NCBI RefSeq assembly: GCF_032598785.1
Contig: NZ_CP102984.1
Length of the DNA: 64,000 bases
Direction: 5' to 3' (one strand)
Source: Terrisporobacter petrolearius
Lineage (GTDB): Bacteria; Bacillota; Clostridia; Peptostreptococcales; Peptostreptococcaceae
Part shown: positions 34,114 to 42,716 of the stretch, piece by piece
Numbering within the stretch: the first letter of the stretch is position 1
Layout of the letters: every line of letters starts with the position of its first letter
The notes under the pieces: model-generated
Told to the model about the DNA's origin: nothing
Seen by the model: the letters and a program-made list of their open reading frames with translations, nothing else
Database searches by the model: none
Program-made: the position numbers and the translations under genes

Positions 34114-34715
34114 CTAACAATCAACTCCTTATAAGCCTTTAATATGTTTTCCCCCACTTCACCGCTTTTTTCTGGATGAAATTGAAGGCCATATATGTTG
34201 TCTTTTCTAACTATTCCTGGGATCTTTTTTTCATATTCTGCAAATGCTATTAATTCTTTATTTGAAGAATTTGCAAAATATGAGTGTACAAAGTAAACAT
34301 AAGAATCTTCATTTATATATTTTAGTATTTCATCATCTTTTTCAAATTTTAAATTATTCCAACCCATATGAGGAACTTTTAAGTCAACATCAAGAAAGTT
34401 TATTTCTCCTTCAATTAAGCCTAATCCTTCATACTCTCCATGTTCATAACTTTTTTCATAAAGTAGCTGCATACCTAAACATATACCTATCATATACTTT
34501 CCACTTTTTACAAAATCTTTAATAGGCTGAACTAACTCTAAATCATTTAATGAATTTATGGCATCTCTATAAGCACCAACACCTGGAAGAATAAGAGAGT
34601 CTGCATTTTTTATTTCATCTAACTCTCTAGATATTTTAGTTTCAATTCCTGCCCTAGCAAACCCCCTAATAACCGAACCTAAATTACCTAGGCCATAGTC
34701 AACTATTATATTCAT
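34110..34715 (-). CDS. hisH: imidazole glycerol phosphate synthase, glutaminase subunit
   Basis: 201 residues, class I glutamine amidotransferase. Nucleophile Cys79 is in GICLGMQLL; the His-Glu pair is in QFHPEKSG near the C-terminus. It feeds ammonia to HisF. The start ATG overlaps the hisB stop (TAATG), suggesting coupled translation. Confidence 0.96.
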   Translation of the reverse strand: MNIIVDYGLGNLGSVIRGFARAGIETKISRELDEIKNADSLILPGVGAYRDAINSLNDLELVQPIKDFVKSGKYMIGICLGMQLLYEKSYEHGEYEGLGLIEGEINFLDVDLKVPHMGWNNLKFEKDDEILKYINEDSYVYFVHSYFANSSNKELIAFAEYEKKIPGIVRKDNIYGLQFHPEKSGEVGENILKAYKELIVR

Positions 34716-35293
34716 TATAAAGCTCCTTTCGAAGAAGAAATATCGCCAGATACAACTTCACTTCCTTCTTTTAATGCTCTTGCAAAAGATTTAAATACTG
34801 CCTCAATTTTATGATGGTCGTTTTCTCCATAAAGAAGGTTTATATGAAGAGTTATTCTACTTTCATTTACAAAAGCCCTAAAAAATTCCTTAAACATTTG
34901 AGTAGACATATTTCCAATTCTTTCACTTTTGAAATTTACATTGAAAACTAAATATGGTCTATTGCTTATATCTATACTTGTATAGACTAAGGATTCATCC
35001 ATGGGTATATATACAGTGGAATATCTTCTAATTCCTATTTTTTCTCCAAGGGCATCTTTAAAGGATTGACCTAAACAAATTCCCAAATCTTCAACACTAT
35101 GATGATCATCCACCTGTAAATCCCCCCTACATTTCACAATTAAATCGAAACTACTATGAAAAGTAAACAGAGTTAACATATGGTCTAAAAATTCTATTCC
35201 TGTGTCTATCTCGGCTTTTCCGCTACCATCAAGATTTATCTTTACTTTAACTTTTGTTTCCAAAGTATTTCTTTCTACAAAACCCCTTCTCAT
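34715..35293 (-). CDS. hisB: imidazoleglycerol-phosphate dehydratase (monofunctional)
   Basis: 192 residues, the monofunctional form. The paired Mn sites are DHMLTLFTFH, DDHHSVEDLG and ENDHHKIEA. There is no histidinol-phosphatase half, so that step must be supplied by another gene outside the window. AGGAGG precedes the ATG. It is 8 bp after hisC. Confidence 0.96.
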   Translation of the reverse strand: MRRGFVERNTLETKVKVKINLDGSGKAEIDTGIEFLDHMLTLFTFHSSFDLIVKCRGDLQVDDHHSVEDLGICLGQSFKDALGEKIGIRRYSTVYIPMDESLVYTSIDISNRPYLVFNVNFKSERIGNMSTQMFKEFFRAFVNESRITLHINLLYGENDHHKIEAVFKSFARALKEGSEVVSGDISSSKGAL

Positions 35294-35301
35294 ATTTCCT
35301 C

Positions 35302-36327
35302 CTAGACAAACTTTTTCATAGCTTTAATAAATTCATTGTTTTCATCCACACTTCCTATAGTAACTCTGTAGTGATTATCTAATTTGCCACCAAATTTTCT
35401 AATTAAAACATCTTCTCTTATTAATTTATCTTCTAACTTTTTTATATCACTGTGAAAGAAAAGAAAGTTAGCTCCTGATGGAAATACTTTTATATTCATA
35501 TCTAAAAGAGATTTGTATACTTTTTCTCTTTCTTTTTTTATTCCTTTTACATAAGCTATCATTTTATCTTTTTTCTCTAATGCCTTTGTTGTTAAAAAAG
35601 CTGATATGGAATTTAAGTTATAAGGTGGTCTTACTTTTTCCACAGTATTTACAAGCTCCTCACAAGCTATTAAATAACCTGTTCTAATTCCTGCCATGGA
35701 AAATGCTTTAGATAGGGTTTTAACTACTATAAGATTTTTATAATTTTCAATTTCTTCCACTACACTTTCCTCTCCAAACTCCATGTATGCTTCGTCAACT
35801 ATGACAATGTTGTCTGTAGATTTTATTATTCTAATTACATCATCTTTTTTTATAATACTTCCTGTTGGATTGTTTGGATTACATATTATAGTTACTTTAG
35901 GGTCTTTTTCTTTTATAAGGTCTATAACTTTATCAGTATTTATTACAAAATCATCTTCAGATTCAGCTCCTATGTACTTAGTGTCAAATATTTTTGCATA
36001 TATGGAATACATGGCGAAACTTGGGTCTAAGCTTAAGATTAATTCTTCTCTATCAACAAATGTTTTTATGCATAAATCTAGTAACTCACTAGAACCATTA
36101 CCCACACATATATTCGAAGTTTTGCATCCAACATAGTTACATATTGCTTTTTTCAAATCAATGTAAGAATCATCTGGGTAAACATTTAGATAAAACTCTT
36201 CTCCCAATTGTTTAACTAAATCTTTAAATAAATCTTTACTTCCTTCATTTGCATCTAATTTTACTGAACACACTATTGGATTTACTACGTATGGTTGTAA
36301 CTCCTTTACACTTTGTTTTTCTTTCAT
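35302..36327 (-). CDS. hisC: histidinol-phosphate aminotransferase
   Basis: 341 residues, fold-type I PLP enzyme. PLP Lys is in KTLSKAFSMAGIRTGY; ICNPNNPTG and VDEAYMEF provide the ring stack and Asp contacts. It makes histidinol phosphate. The ATG at 36327 was chosen because AAGGGGTG precedes it by six bases; a GTG at 36336 lies inside that site. hisG ends 23 bp upstream, where hisD is found in many other operons. Confidence 0.94.
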   Translation of the reverse strand: MKEKQSVKELQPYVVNPIVCSVKLDANEGSKDLFKDLVKQLGEEFYLNVYPDDSYIDLKKAICNYVGCKTSNICVGNGSSELLDLCIKTFVDREELILSLDPSFAMYSIYAKIFDTKYIGAESEDDFVINTDKVIDLIKEKDPKVTIICNPNNPTGSIIKKDDVIRIIKSTDNIVIVDEAYMEFGEESVVEEIENYKNLIVVKTLSKAFSMAGIRTGYLIACEELVNTVEKVRPPYNLNSISAFLTTKALEKKDKMIAYVKGIKKEREKVYKSLLDMNIKVFPSGANFLFFHSDIKKLEDKLIREDVLIRKFGGKLDNHYRVTIGSVDENNEFIKAMKKFV

Positions 36328-36350
36328 AACTAACACCCCTTTTAATATTT

Positions 36351-36986
36351 TTATTTATCTAAAGTTAAAGCAAATTTATTTACAATTTCTTCAATCTTAT
36401 TTTTATTAAATTTATAACTTACTCTATTGGCTATTATTCTAGAACTTATGTTGCACATATCTTCCACAATTTCTAGACCATTTGCTTTTAGAGTATTACC
36501 CGTTTCTACTAAGTCAACAATAACATCTGAAAGCCCTACTATGGGAGCTAGCTCCACAGATCCATTAAGTTTTATAATTTCTATTTTTTGTCCCCTAGAT
36601 TTAAAATAATTTCTTGCAATTGTTGGGTATTTTGTTGCAACTTTTAAAATTTCTTCTTTTGCATAATTGTTTTTACCTTTTACTCCTGCCACAGAAAACT
36701 TACATCTTCCAAATCCCAAATCAAGTAGTTCATATACTTCATTGTCATTTTCATTTTCTAAAATAGTATCTTTTCCTACTATTCCAAGATCTGCTACCCC
36801 TTTTTCCACGTAAATTACTACATCAGATGGCTTTACATGAATATAGGTTATTTTATTTTCTTCATCTTTGAAAATTAACTTTCTGCTATCTGTTTCTATG
36901 CACTCTTCCATTTTTAGAATCTTCAGTCTTTTATAAATATCTTTTTCTATTCTTCCTTTAGCTATTGCTATTACAATATTATCCAC
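36351..36986 (-). CDS. hisG: ATP phosphoribosyltransferase catalytic subunit (short form)
   Basis: 211 residues. The short form lacks the C-terminal regulatory domain and needs HisZ, which is encoded immediately upstream. Motifs include IAIAKGR near the start and the PRPP loop VDLVETGNTLKANGL. It starts histidine synthesis from ATP and PRPP. The GTG at 36986 is nine bases after AGGAG; a TTG at 36995 abuts that site. Confidence 0.94.
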   Translation of the reverse strand: MDNIVIAIAKGRIEKDIYKRLKILKMEECIETDSRKLIFKDEENKITYIHVKPSDVVIYVEKGVADLGIVGKDTILENENDNEVYELLDLGFGRCKFSVAGVKGKNNYAKEEILKVATKYPTIARNYFKSRGQKIEIIKLNGSVELAPIVGLSDVIVDLVETGNTLKANGLEIVEDMCNISSRIIANRVSYKFNKNKIEEIVNKFALTLDK

Positions 36987-36998
36987 CTTAATCAACTC

Positions 36999-37943
36999 CT
37001 ATTTTTTTGATGCTTTTATAAGTCCATCCACGTCTATACAAAACCCAATAGCAGGAACTCTTCTTCCAAACTCCCCAGTAAGAGAATCATATCTTCCTCC
37101 ACTTAAAATCTCTTTGTACACATTAGCATAATAACCTTTAATCATTATTCCTTCATAATAATCAAACTTTCCTACCATGGACAAATCACAATTTGTATAT
37201 TTTTTGTATTCACTATTTTTCAGTAAAATACTTATCTCTTCTAACTCTTTTAAACCTTTTTTCATTAAATCATTTATATATAGTTTCCTAGCTTTTACTA
37301 TTACATCTTCCATATCTCCATTTAAGTTAAAGAGATTATATATAATTTCTTTTATTTCTTTTCTTGCACTGAATTTTTCAATACAATCTTTTATTTCAAT
37401 TTTGTTTTTTCTAAGTATTAAACTTTTTAATTTGTTTTCTTCCTGTTCATTAAGATTTAACTCACTAAGTAGTCCATTAATGTAGTTACTATTTCCAATT
37501 TCTAAAATAAATTTTTCTCCAAATTTTTTTAGTATATCTAAGGACATATTTACTATTTCTAAGTCTGCTTTTATGGAATTTTCACCCAAGTACTCACAGC
37601 CAAATTGTCTAATTTCCTTTATATCTTCTTTGTTTTCGTTTTTGTAAACTGTAGAGTGATAAAATAATTTAAGTACTAAATCATCTTCCCACCTAGGTAT
37701 TAAGCTTTTTATAATACTTGTTGTAATGTCAGGTCTTAATACTAAAATTTTGTCACTAACTATTTTCACCATGAATTTTGTGGGGATTCTTTTATTTATG
37801 GCAATAAAATCGTCGTAATCCTCAAATATACTTGGTTTTATTTGAATATAATTATTTTTTACAAATATAGATTCTATTTCTTTTGTGAGTTCATATCTTT
37901 TCTTACAATAACTTAATTCGTTTTCTATGCTTAAATACTTCAT
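36999..37943 (-). CDS. hisZ: ATP phosphoribosyltransferase regulatory subunit
   Basis: 314 residues resembling a catalytic core of histidyl-tRNA synthetase (class II motifs LRPDITTSI, FYHSTVYKNENKEDIKEIRQFGCEYLG, and SGGRYDSLTGEFG) but without an anticodon domain. It forms an octamer with HisG and gives feedback control by histidine. First structural gene of the operon; AAGGAGG precedes the ATG. Confidence 0.94.
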   Translation of the reverse strand: MKYLSIENELSYCKKRYELTKEIESIFVKNNYIQIKPSIFEDYDDFIAINKRIPTKFMVKIVSDKILVLRPDITTSIIKSLIPRWEDDLVLKLFYHSTVYKNENKEDIKEIRQFGCEYLGENSIKADLEIVNMSLDILKKFGEKFILEIGNSNYINGLLSELNLNEQEENKLKSLILRKNKIEIKDCIEKFSARKEIKEIIYNLFNLNGDMEDVIVKARKLYINDLMKKGLKELEEISILLKNSEYKKYTNCDLSMVGKFDYYEGIMIKGYYANVYKEILSGGRYDSLTGEFGRRVPAIGFCIDVDGLIKASKK

Positions 37944-37996
37944 AATTCCTCCTTGTAATTCTTAGTATTAATTATTTAAAAAAAGTTTTTTCTAAT

Positions 37997-38029
37997 AAAA
38001 AAACCATATAGGCTATGCCTATATGGTTT
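37997..38029 (-). terminator. his operon attenuator terminator (E:F stem)
   Basis: GCCTATATGGTTT (38017-38029 plus) pairs with AAACCATATAGGC (38001-38013 plus) around a 3-nt loop; seven U follow on the minus strand. It ends about 55 nt before hisZ. Confidence 0.9.
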
Positions 38030-38047
38030 ACAAGTTTCATATACCAT

Positions 38048-38096
38048 CATAGATACAAGCCCATTTACTGTACTTAAAACAGGGCTTGTATCTATG
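38048..38096 (-). other. his leader C:D hairpin (antiterminator partner)
   Basis: CATAGATACAAGCCC (38096-38082) pairs perfectly with GGGCTTGTATCTATG (38062-38048). The first arm can also pair with GGGATTGTAATTATG (38119-38105, 12/15). The second arm plus its flank CTATGATGGT (38052-38043) can pair with ACCATATAG in the terminator's 5' arm (38027-38019). Confidence 0.75.
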
Positions 38097-38109
38097 AAAA
38101 AATTCATAA

Positions 38110-38193
38110 TTACAATCCCTTGGATCTATGATGATGATAATATAATGTTGTATTTAATTTGCTATTAAGTTTTTCATTTATAATATACATCAT
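38110..38193 (-). CDS. hisL: his operon leader peptide (27 aa, YYHHH)
   Basis: ATG at 38193 preceded by GGAGG with five-base spacing. It encodes 27 residues ending YYHHHRSKGL. Three consecutive CAT codons (38136-38128) lie just before the first hairpin arm. This is the classic sensor of a histidine attenuator: a ribosome starved for His-tRNA stalls there. A second in-frame ATG follows at 38190. Leader-peptide control of his genes is well known in enterics; here it is inferred from the sequence. Confidence 0.82.
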   Translation of the reverse strand: MMYIINEKLNSKLNTTLYYHHHRSKGL

Positions 38194-38222
38194 ACTTACC
38201 TCCAAAGAATTTATTAACAATA

Positions 38223-38251
38223 ATGATAATCTACTTTGTATACATTATCAA
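38223..38251 (-). promoter_or_regulatory. his operon promoter
   Basis: TTGATA (38251-38246), 17-bp spacer, TATCAT (38228-38223). The predicted start is about 12 nt before the leader ribosome site. The remaining bases to 38314 are AT-rich with nothing recognised. Confidence 0.55.
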
Positions 38252-38314
38252 TAATTTTTTTAATTTTCTCTATTTTTTCTTACTATCCATTTTCTTATCT
38301 ATATTTGATTTTAA

Positions 38315-38965
38315 TTAGTATTTTAATGATTTAATTACTTTATCAATTTGGTTACTAGCTTTATCTATGGAAATTAGCCTTTCTTTTTCTGTAGTTCCAG
38401 TACCATCAACCAATATTTCTTTTGTCTTTTTTATTCCCATAAATTTAGAAATATATTTTATGTAGCTAACTCCACGATTTAAAATGGGTTTTGTGTACAC
38501 AGGTATTTTCCCACCGCTTGATTGAACATATACTAAGCTTCTATCAAAATCATTTAATTTTCCCTTTGGTTTTTTGTTCTCAAATTTAATAGTTTTTTTG
38601 TCTTGTATTACACAGTCAAAATATCCTTTAAGTTGTGGTGGAAAAGATGAACACCACATTGGTGCTGAAATAACGTATACTCTAGCTTTCATAAATTGGT
38701 CACATAAATTATTAATTCTTTTTATTTCTTTTTGGGCATGGTCATCTAATTGTTTTAAAACTTCATTTTCAACTAAAGCGCTACGTCCTGCAAAATATTC
38801 ATATTCTAATCTTGGTATATGATCTTTATACAAATCTACTTCTTCCACATCAAAATCGGGATTTTTCTCAATAAACTTTTGTATAAAAAGTTTAGCTACT
38901 GTTTTACTTGATGACAATTCTTCTGGTTTTGAATTGCAATTAATATATAATAATGTTTTTCTCAT
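38315..38965 (-). CDS. flavodoxin-like NAD(P)H oxidoreductase (AzoR-like)
   Basis: 216 residues, flavodoxin fold. The phosphate loop region (INCNSKPEELSSSKTVAKLF) and the SAPMWCSSFPPQLKGYFDCV and VQSSGGKIP motifs match FMN-dependent NADH:quinone/azo reductases. It reduces quinones or azo compounds with NAD(P)H. Substrate unknown. The gene lies upstream of the his promoter on the same strand but is separated from it. Confidence 0.82.
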   Translation of the reverse strand: MRKTLLYINCNSKPEELSSSKTVAKLFIQKFIEKNPDFDVEEVDLYKDHIPRLEYEYFAGRSALVENEVLKQLDDHAQKEIKRINNLCDQFMKARVYVISAPMWCSSFPPQLKGYFDCVIQDKKTIKFENKKPKGKLNDFDRSLVYVQSSGGKIPVYTKPILNRGVSYIKYISKFMGIKKTKEILVDGTGTTEKERLISIDKASNQIDKVIKSLKY

Positions 38966-39050
38966 AATTCACCTCAAATAAATAATTGATAATATTATAT
39001 TATTTGTTAAATATTAGAATCTATTCTATTAACCACTAATTATTAACTCA

Positions 39051-39080
39051 AAAAGGGGTACACATTTTTGTGTACCCCTT
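39051..39080 (-). terminator. terminator after the degenerate Fic gene
   Basis: AAGGGGTACACA pairs with TGTGTACCCCTT around a 4-nt loop; a U-run follows on the minus strand. Confidence 0.88.
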
Positions 39081-39086
39081 CATCGC

Positions 39087-40112
39087 CTATCTTTTTTTCC
39101 ACTTGGCACTCCTACCTTTTGCCACAACTTCTATTTTTCCGCTTTTTCTCAAGTTGTTAAAAACGCGATTAATAGTTGGTTCTGGAATGTCAGGACACTG
39201 ATTTCTTACATCATCCTTTGTAAAATATCCCAAAGTAGAATTTATAACTTTTTCTATTCTTCTAGTTTTAGTTTCTTTTTTACTTCCAGTTAAGTTCATT
39301 TCTTCATTCAAATCTTCGTAGGCATTTAATATAAATGACAAGAAATAGTCTAGCCATTTGTTCATATTGTAAGATTGTCTTTCTAAATCTCCTTGTTTAG
39401 AAAATATAGTTTTAAAATATGAGTAATTTTCATCATTATATAGATTTCCCAAACTAGTAAATCGTCCTATCTCATATCCGCTTTTGTTTAATAATAGTAA
39501 AGTCAGAATCTTTGACATTGCTAAGTTATCTTCTTTAAATGGAGATATTAACATAAAATCCATTATAAAAGAAGCAATTATTATAAGATCTTGAATTTTA
39601 TTTTCTTCTAAAAACTTGTAATATTTTTCACATAAACTTTCAACTTTATTTCCTATATCTTGGACATTATCAAAATCATCATTTGATTCTCCAAGGTCAT
39701 TAAGGACTATTGCTTCATTTCTATATCTGCCACCTCTTGTTAAAGAATATCTGTGTAAATATCCATGAAGTTCTAAAATAGTTTGAGAGCTTATTTTAAT
39801 ATCTTCAAAAGCACTGTTTATTGTCTTAATTACATCTCTAAATTCTACAACACTAATTTCGTCTCTAGACTGTGGTGTAATTTCATTGTGAATTAATTTT
39901 ACTAAATTTTCCTGCCCCCCAAGAAAACTATCAATATAAGTGTCATAAACAAATTTAAGAATAGCATCATCTGTCATTAAAGCTACCACATTTTTAGGTT
40001 GCTTCTTATAGACAATTTGCTCTCCTTTGTATTCATTTATCTTGCATAATTTTTTTACATTGTTCATATCAACTGATATATTAGCCAGCTTTGTCCCCAT
40101 AGTGTATCCCAT
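39087..40112 (-). CDS. Fic-fold protein with degenerate active site plus C-terminal winged helix
   Basis: 341 residues. The N-terminal and central helices (LHGYLHRYSLTRGGRYRNEAIVL) match Fic/DOC proteins, which transfer AMP to protein targets. The catalytic motif H-P-F-x-x-G-N-G-R reads S190-P-F-K-E-D-N-L-A198, so the catalytic His, both Gly and the Arg are gone. Residues about 275-340 form a winged helix (TRRIEKVINSTLGYFTKDDVRNQ, PEPTINRVFNNLRKSGKIEVV), as in DNA-binding Fic relatives. AMP transfer is unlikely; a regulatory role is inferred. The ATG at 40112 follows GGAGTG. Confidence 0.78.
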   Translation of the reverse strand: MGYTMGTKLANISVDMNNVKKLCKINEYKGEQIVYKKQPKNVVALMTDDAILKFVYDTYIDSFLGGQENLVKLIHNEITPQSRDEISVVEFRDVIKTINSAFEDIKISSQTILELHGYLHRYSLTRGGRYRNEAIVLNDLGESNDDFDNVQDIGNKVESLCEKYYKFLEENKIQDLIIIASFIMDFMLISPFKEDNLAMSKILTLLLLNKSGYEIGRFTSLGNLYNDENYSYFKTIFSKQGDLERQSYNMNKWLDYFLSFILNAYEDLNEEMNLTGSKKETKTRRIEKVINSTLGYFTKDDVRNQCPDIPEPTINRVFNNLRKSGKIEVVAKGRSAKWKKR

Positions 40113-40276
40113 AATATCACTCCAAACCCCAATAATATACTTTTCCTACAAAATAGTCGTATTAATTTGATTTTACCATAATTTGTTACTATTTACAATT
40201 ATATATATATTATTTCCCTTTCATTGACAGAATATTTTAATTATTGCTACAAATTTAACAACTGCATTTTTATTAT

Positions 40277-40314
40277 GAAAAAAGCCTTACTGGATTTTAC
40301 CCAAGTAAGGCTTT
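40277..40314 (-). terminator. terminator after the FAD oxidoreductase gene
   Basis: AAAGCCTTACT pairs with AGTAAGGCTTT around a 12-nt loop; U-run on the minus strand. Confidence 0.85.
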
Positions 40315-40319
40315 CATTA

Positions 40320-41600
40320 TTATATTAACTTATTATTATAAACACCTAATAAACCTACATCTTTTACTCTTTTTTCTATTTCTTCTTTGTCTATTGTATA
40401 AAGTCCAAGTTCTTTCATTCTGTTGAAGTAAATACTTCCTGCAAAGGTAAATCTCATTTTTACTCCTTCTTCCTTATGCATTTTTTCATTAGAATAAGAT
40501 ATAAAGTCTCCTATTAACAAACTGCTTGGTAATTGTAAATAGCCTTTATTTGTTAAATATCTTACAGCATTATGTCCAGCTAAAGATCCTGTACAAATAG
40601 CTTCTGTGTGACCTACATAAAATCCTGATTTTTCTCCTCCGACAAATAAATTTTTCATTCCTTTTGCTCTCATATAATTATCTCTTGGAGATACTGCCAT
40701 ATATCTAATAGAATTTCCTTTGCCTCCACTATAAGGGTCAACTATACATGCAGTTTCAAATCCTGGCACACTTCTTAATTTTTCTAAGTCAAAAAATGGT
40801 GTCATTAATTTTGCATGACCAGTATCTAACAAAATAATGTTTTCAGCAAATTCATGAAGGGCATATTGCTGACAAACTTTAATATCCAGTTTCTTTTCGT
40901 TTCTAAGTTCCTTAGGAAGTGGTATAACTGCAAAACCTTTATCCTTTAATTCTTTTTGTATATCCTCACTTAAGCTTTCTTTTAATAATTTCATAGAACC
41001 ACTAAATGCTCCGAAATCACCATTTACTCTTTCTCCGATCATATCATTTACGCCACATCTTCCTGTTACACTTACCCTTCCTCCAAAAGAAGGACATCTA
41101 AGAACGCACATAGCACATCCATTACCATACTTAGAACAATTACCCATTGGGCCAGAGGACCCAGTTGTATCAACAAAGCTATCGCCTTCTATCCTCTCTC
41201 CATCTTCTAATACAACTGCTTTTAATATGTCTTTTTCACAGTCCACGTCCACTACTCTGCTCATTATTCTTACTTCAATCCCCATATCTTTTATAAGTTT
41301 TCTAACTGGTGGTTCAATTTTTAAAACATTATATATTGTGGCGTGATTATGCCCTGGAAAATTCACATTTTTGTGACTTGAATTTTCATCTGTTAACGTA
41401 AATAATTCACTGGCACCTAAACACATTGCCTCTTCACATGCAGTGTATCTTCCGTTATTTCTCATTATTCCGCCCACGTTACCAAGACCTATTAATAAAT
41501 CTGTTTTTTCTAAAATTACTACTTGTGCACCGGCTTTTGATGCACTTATTGCAGCAGCGCATCCAGCCCAGCCACCACCTATGACTACAACCTTTGCCAT
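40320..41600 (-). CDS. FAD-dependent oxidoreductase
   Basis: 426 residues. A Rossmann FAD site starts the chain (VVVIGGGWAGCAAAISASKAG). A Cys-rich region (GNCSKYGNGCAMCVLRCPSFGG, about 155-180) may hold an extra iron-sulfur or redox disulfide site. The C-terminus has the GGEKSGFYVGHTEAICTGSLAGHNA FAD-closing motif as in MnmG/TrmFO-like enzymes, but no RNA-binding domain is visible. It follows a PyrK-like reductase by 15 bp, so electrons probably pass between them. Substrate unknown. Confidence 0.82.
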   Translation of the reverse strand: MAKVVVIGGGWAGCAAAISASKAGAQVVILEKTDLLIGLGNVGGIMRNNGRYTACEEAMCLGASELFTLTDENSSHKNVNFPGHNHATIYNVLKIEPPVRKLIKDMGIEVRIMSRVVDVDCEKDILKAVVLEDGERIEGDSFVDTTGSSGPMGNCSKYGNGCAMCVLRCPSFGGRVSVTGRCGVNDMIGERVNGDFGAFSGSMKLLKESLSEDIQKELKDKGFAVIPLPKELRNEKKLDIKVCQQYALHEFAENIILLDTGHAKLMTPFFDLEKLRSVPGFETACIVDPYSGGKGNSIRYMAVSPRDNYMRAKGMKNLFVGGEKSGFYVGHTEAICTGSLAGHNAVRYLTNKGYLQLPSSLLIGDFISYSNEKMHKEEGVKMRFTFAGSIYFNRMKELGLYTIDKEEIEKRVKDVGLLGVYNNKLI

Positions 41601-41615
41601 TTATATCCCCCCAAT

Positions 41616-42572
41616 TTATTTAAGATTGCTTAAAAACTCTCGTCCATTCATTTGAGCTTTACATGTCTTTATTCTGCAATTATTTAATCTAATAGTACAC
41701 GCACCGCATATACCTTCTCCGCAACAGATTAAATTATTATTTGGAATTGCAAATTTTATCTTATTATCAATGCTATCTACTAATTGTAAAATAGACTTAT
41801 TAAAATATATTAATCCACAACTGTAAACAAAACTTATATTGTTACTTTTTATATAATTTATTAGAATTTCTTTTTTGTCTTCCAAATTAAAAAACTGAAT
41901 ATTTGCTCCTAGATTTTCTATTTTTTCCTCCATCATTTCTAGTCTTTTGCCTTTTTCATTTATAAATACTTCCACTTCATTGTTATTTCTAATTAATCTT
42001 TTTATAACTTTTAAGGAATTTACTTGAGATAAGCCATCTAGAACTACCAAACATTTGTTAAATTCATTTGATTTGATTTCTTTTAGTCCAAAAATTCCAT
42101 TAAAATAAGGAGCCTTTACAATTATTTCTTCACAATTTACTAAAGGCTTTGTTTTTATTCCTCTTGGAACTACTACTACTTCTAGTATATTATTTTCTTC
42201 ATCCACATCCATTACAGATATTGGTGCATTGAAAAATCCACTTTCTCTATCTTTGTCCTTCAAAAAAACATATGCACCTGGTTCACTTAAATCTCTAGTT
42301 AAATAACTAGGTATTTTAATCTTTAAAAAGTAAATATTTTTTTCTATTTCTTTGCTTTCAATCACTTTACAAAGTAAATCTTTTCTTTCTTCTACTGGTA
42401 CTATTTTGTTGTGCATAAGTTCATTGTAAATACAAACTCCTTGCCACTTACACTCACAAGTCTTTTCCCCTCTAATTAAAGAACATTTTATACAATCCCC
42501 GCTGTGAGCTAAATGACATGGACAGTATTTTCCACCTGCATCAGCACAAAATTGATTATTAGGTCTTTCCAT
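41616..42572 (-). CDS. PyrK-like FAD/NAD-binding reductase with extra N-terminal Cys cluster
   Basis: 318 residues. Residues 1-55 hold about eight Cys (CADAGGKYCPCHLAHSGDCIKC and CECKWQGVC). The middle is a ferredoxin-reductase-like FAD/NAD module (LKIKIPSYL, GAYVFLKDKD). The C-terminus binds a 2Fe-2S cluster (CCGEGICGACTIRLNNC) as in dihydroorotate dehydrogenase PyrK. It probably moves electrons from NAD(P)H to the FAD protein encoded next. The ATG at 42572 was chosen because AAGGAAG precedes it; an upstream GTG at 42620 lacks a ribosome site. Confidence 0.82.
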   Translation of the reverse strand: MERPNNQFCADAGGKYCPCHLAHSGDCIKCSLIRGEKTCECKWQGVCIYNELMHNKIVPVEERKDLLCKVIESKEIEKNIYFLKIKIPSYLTRDLSEPGAYVFLKDKDRESGFFNAPISVMDVDEENNILEVVVVPRGIKTKPLVNCEEIIVKAPYFNGIFGLKEIKSNEFNKCLVVLDGLSQVNSLKVIKRLIRNNNEVEVFINEKGKRLEMMEEKIENLGANIQFFNLEDKKEILINYIKSNNISFVYSCGLIYFNKSILQLVDSIDNKIKFAIPNNNLICCGEGICGACTIRLNNCRIKTCKAQMNGREFLSNLK

Positions 42573-42670
42573 TTTGTCCACTTCCTTAAAATGATATTTT
42601 CTCTTAAACTCTTTCATCACTATTAAGCTATATTATTAATTTATTAATTATAGGAAAATCAGTGACAGAA

Positions 42671-42708
42671 AAAAGAAGTTTAAAATATATTTCTTTTAAA
42701 CTTCTTTT
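42671..42708 (-). terminator. terminator after the 152-aa hypothetical
   Basis: AAAAGAAGTTTAAAA pairs with TTTTAAACTTCTTTT around an 8-nt loop. Confidence 0.82.
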
Positions 42709-42716
42709 TTATCATT

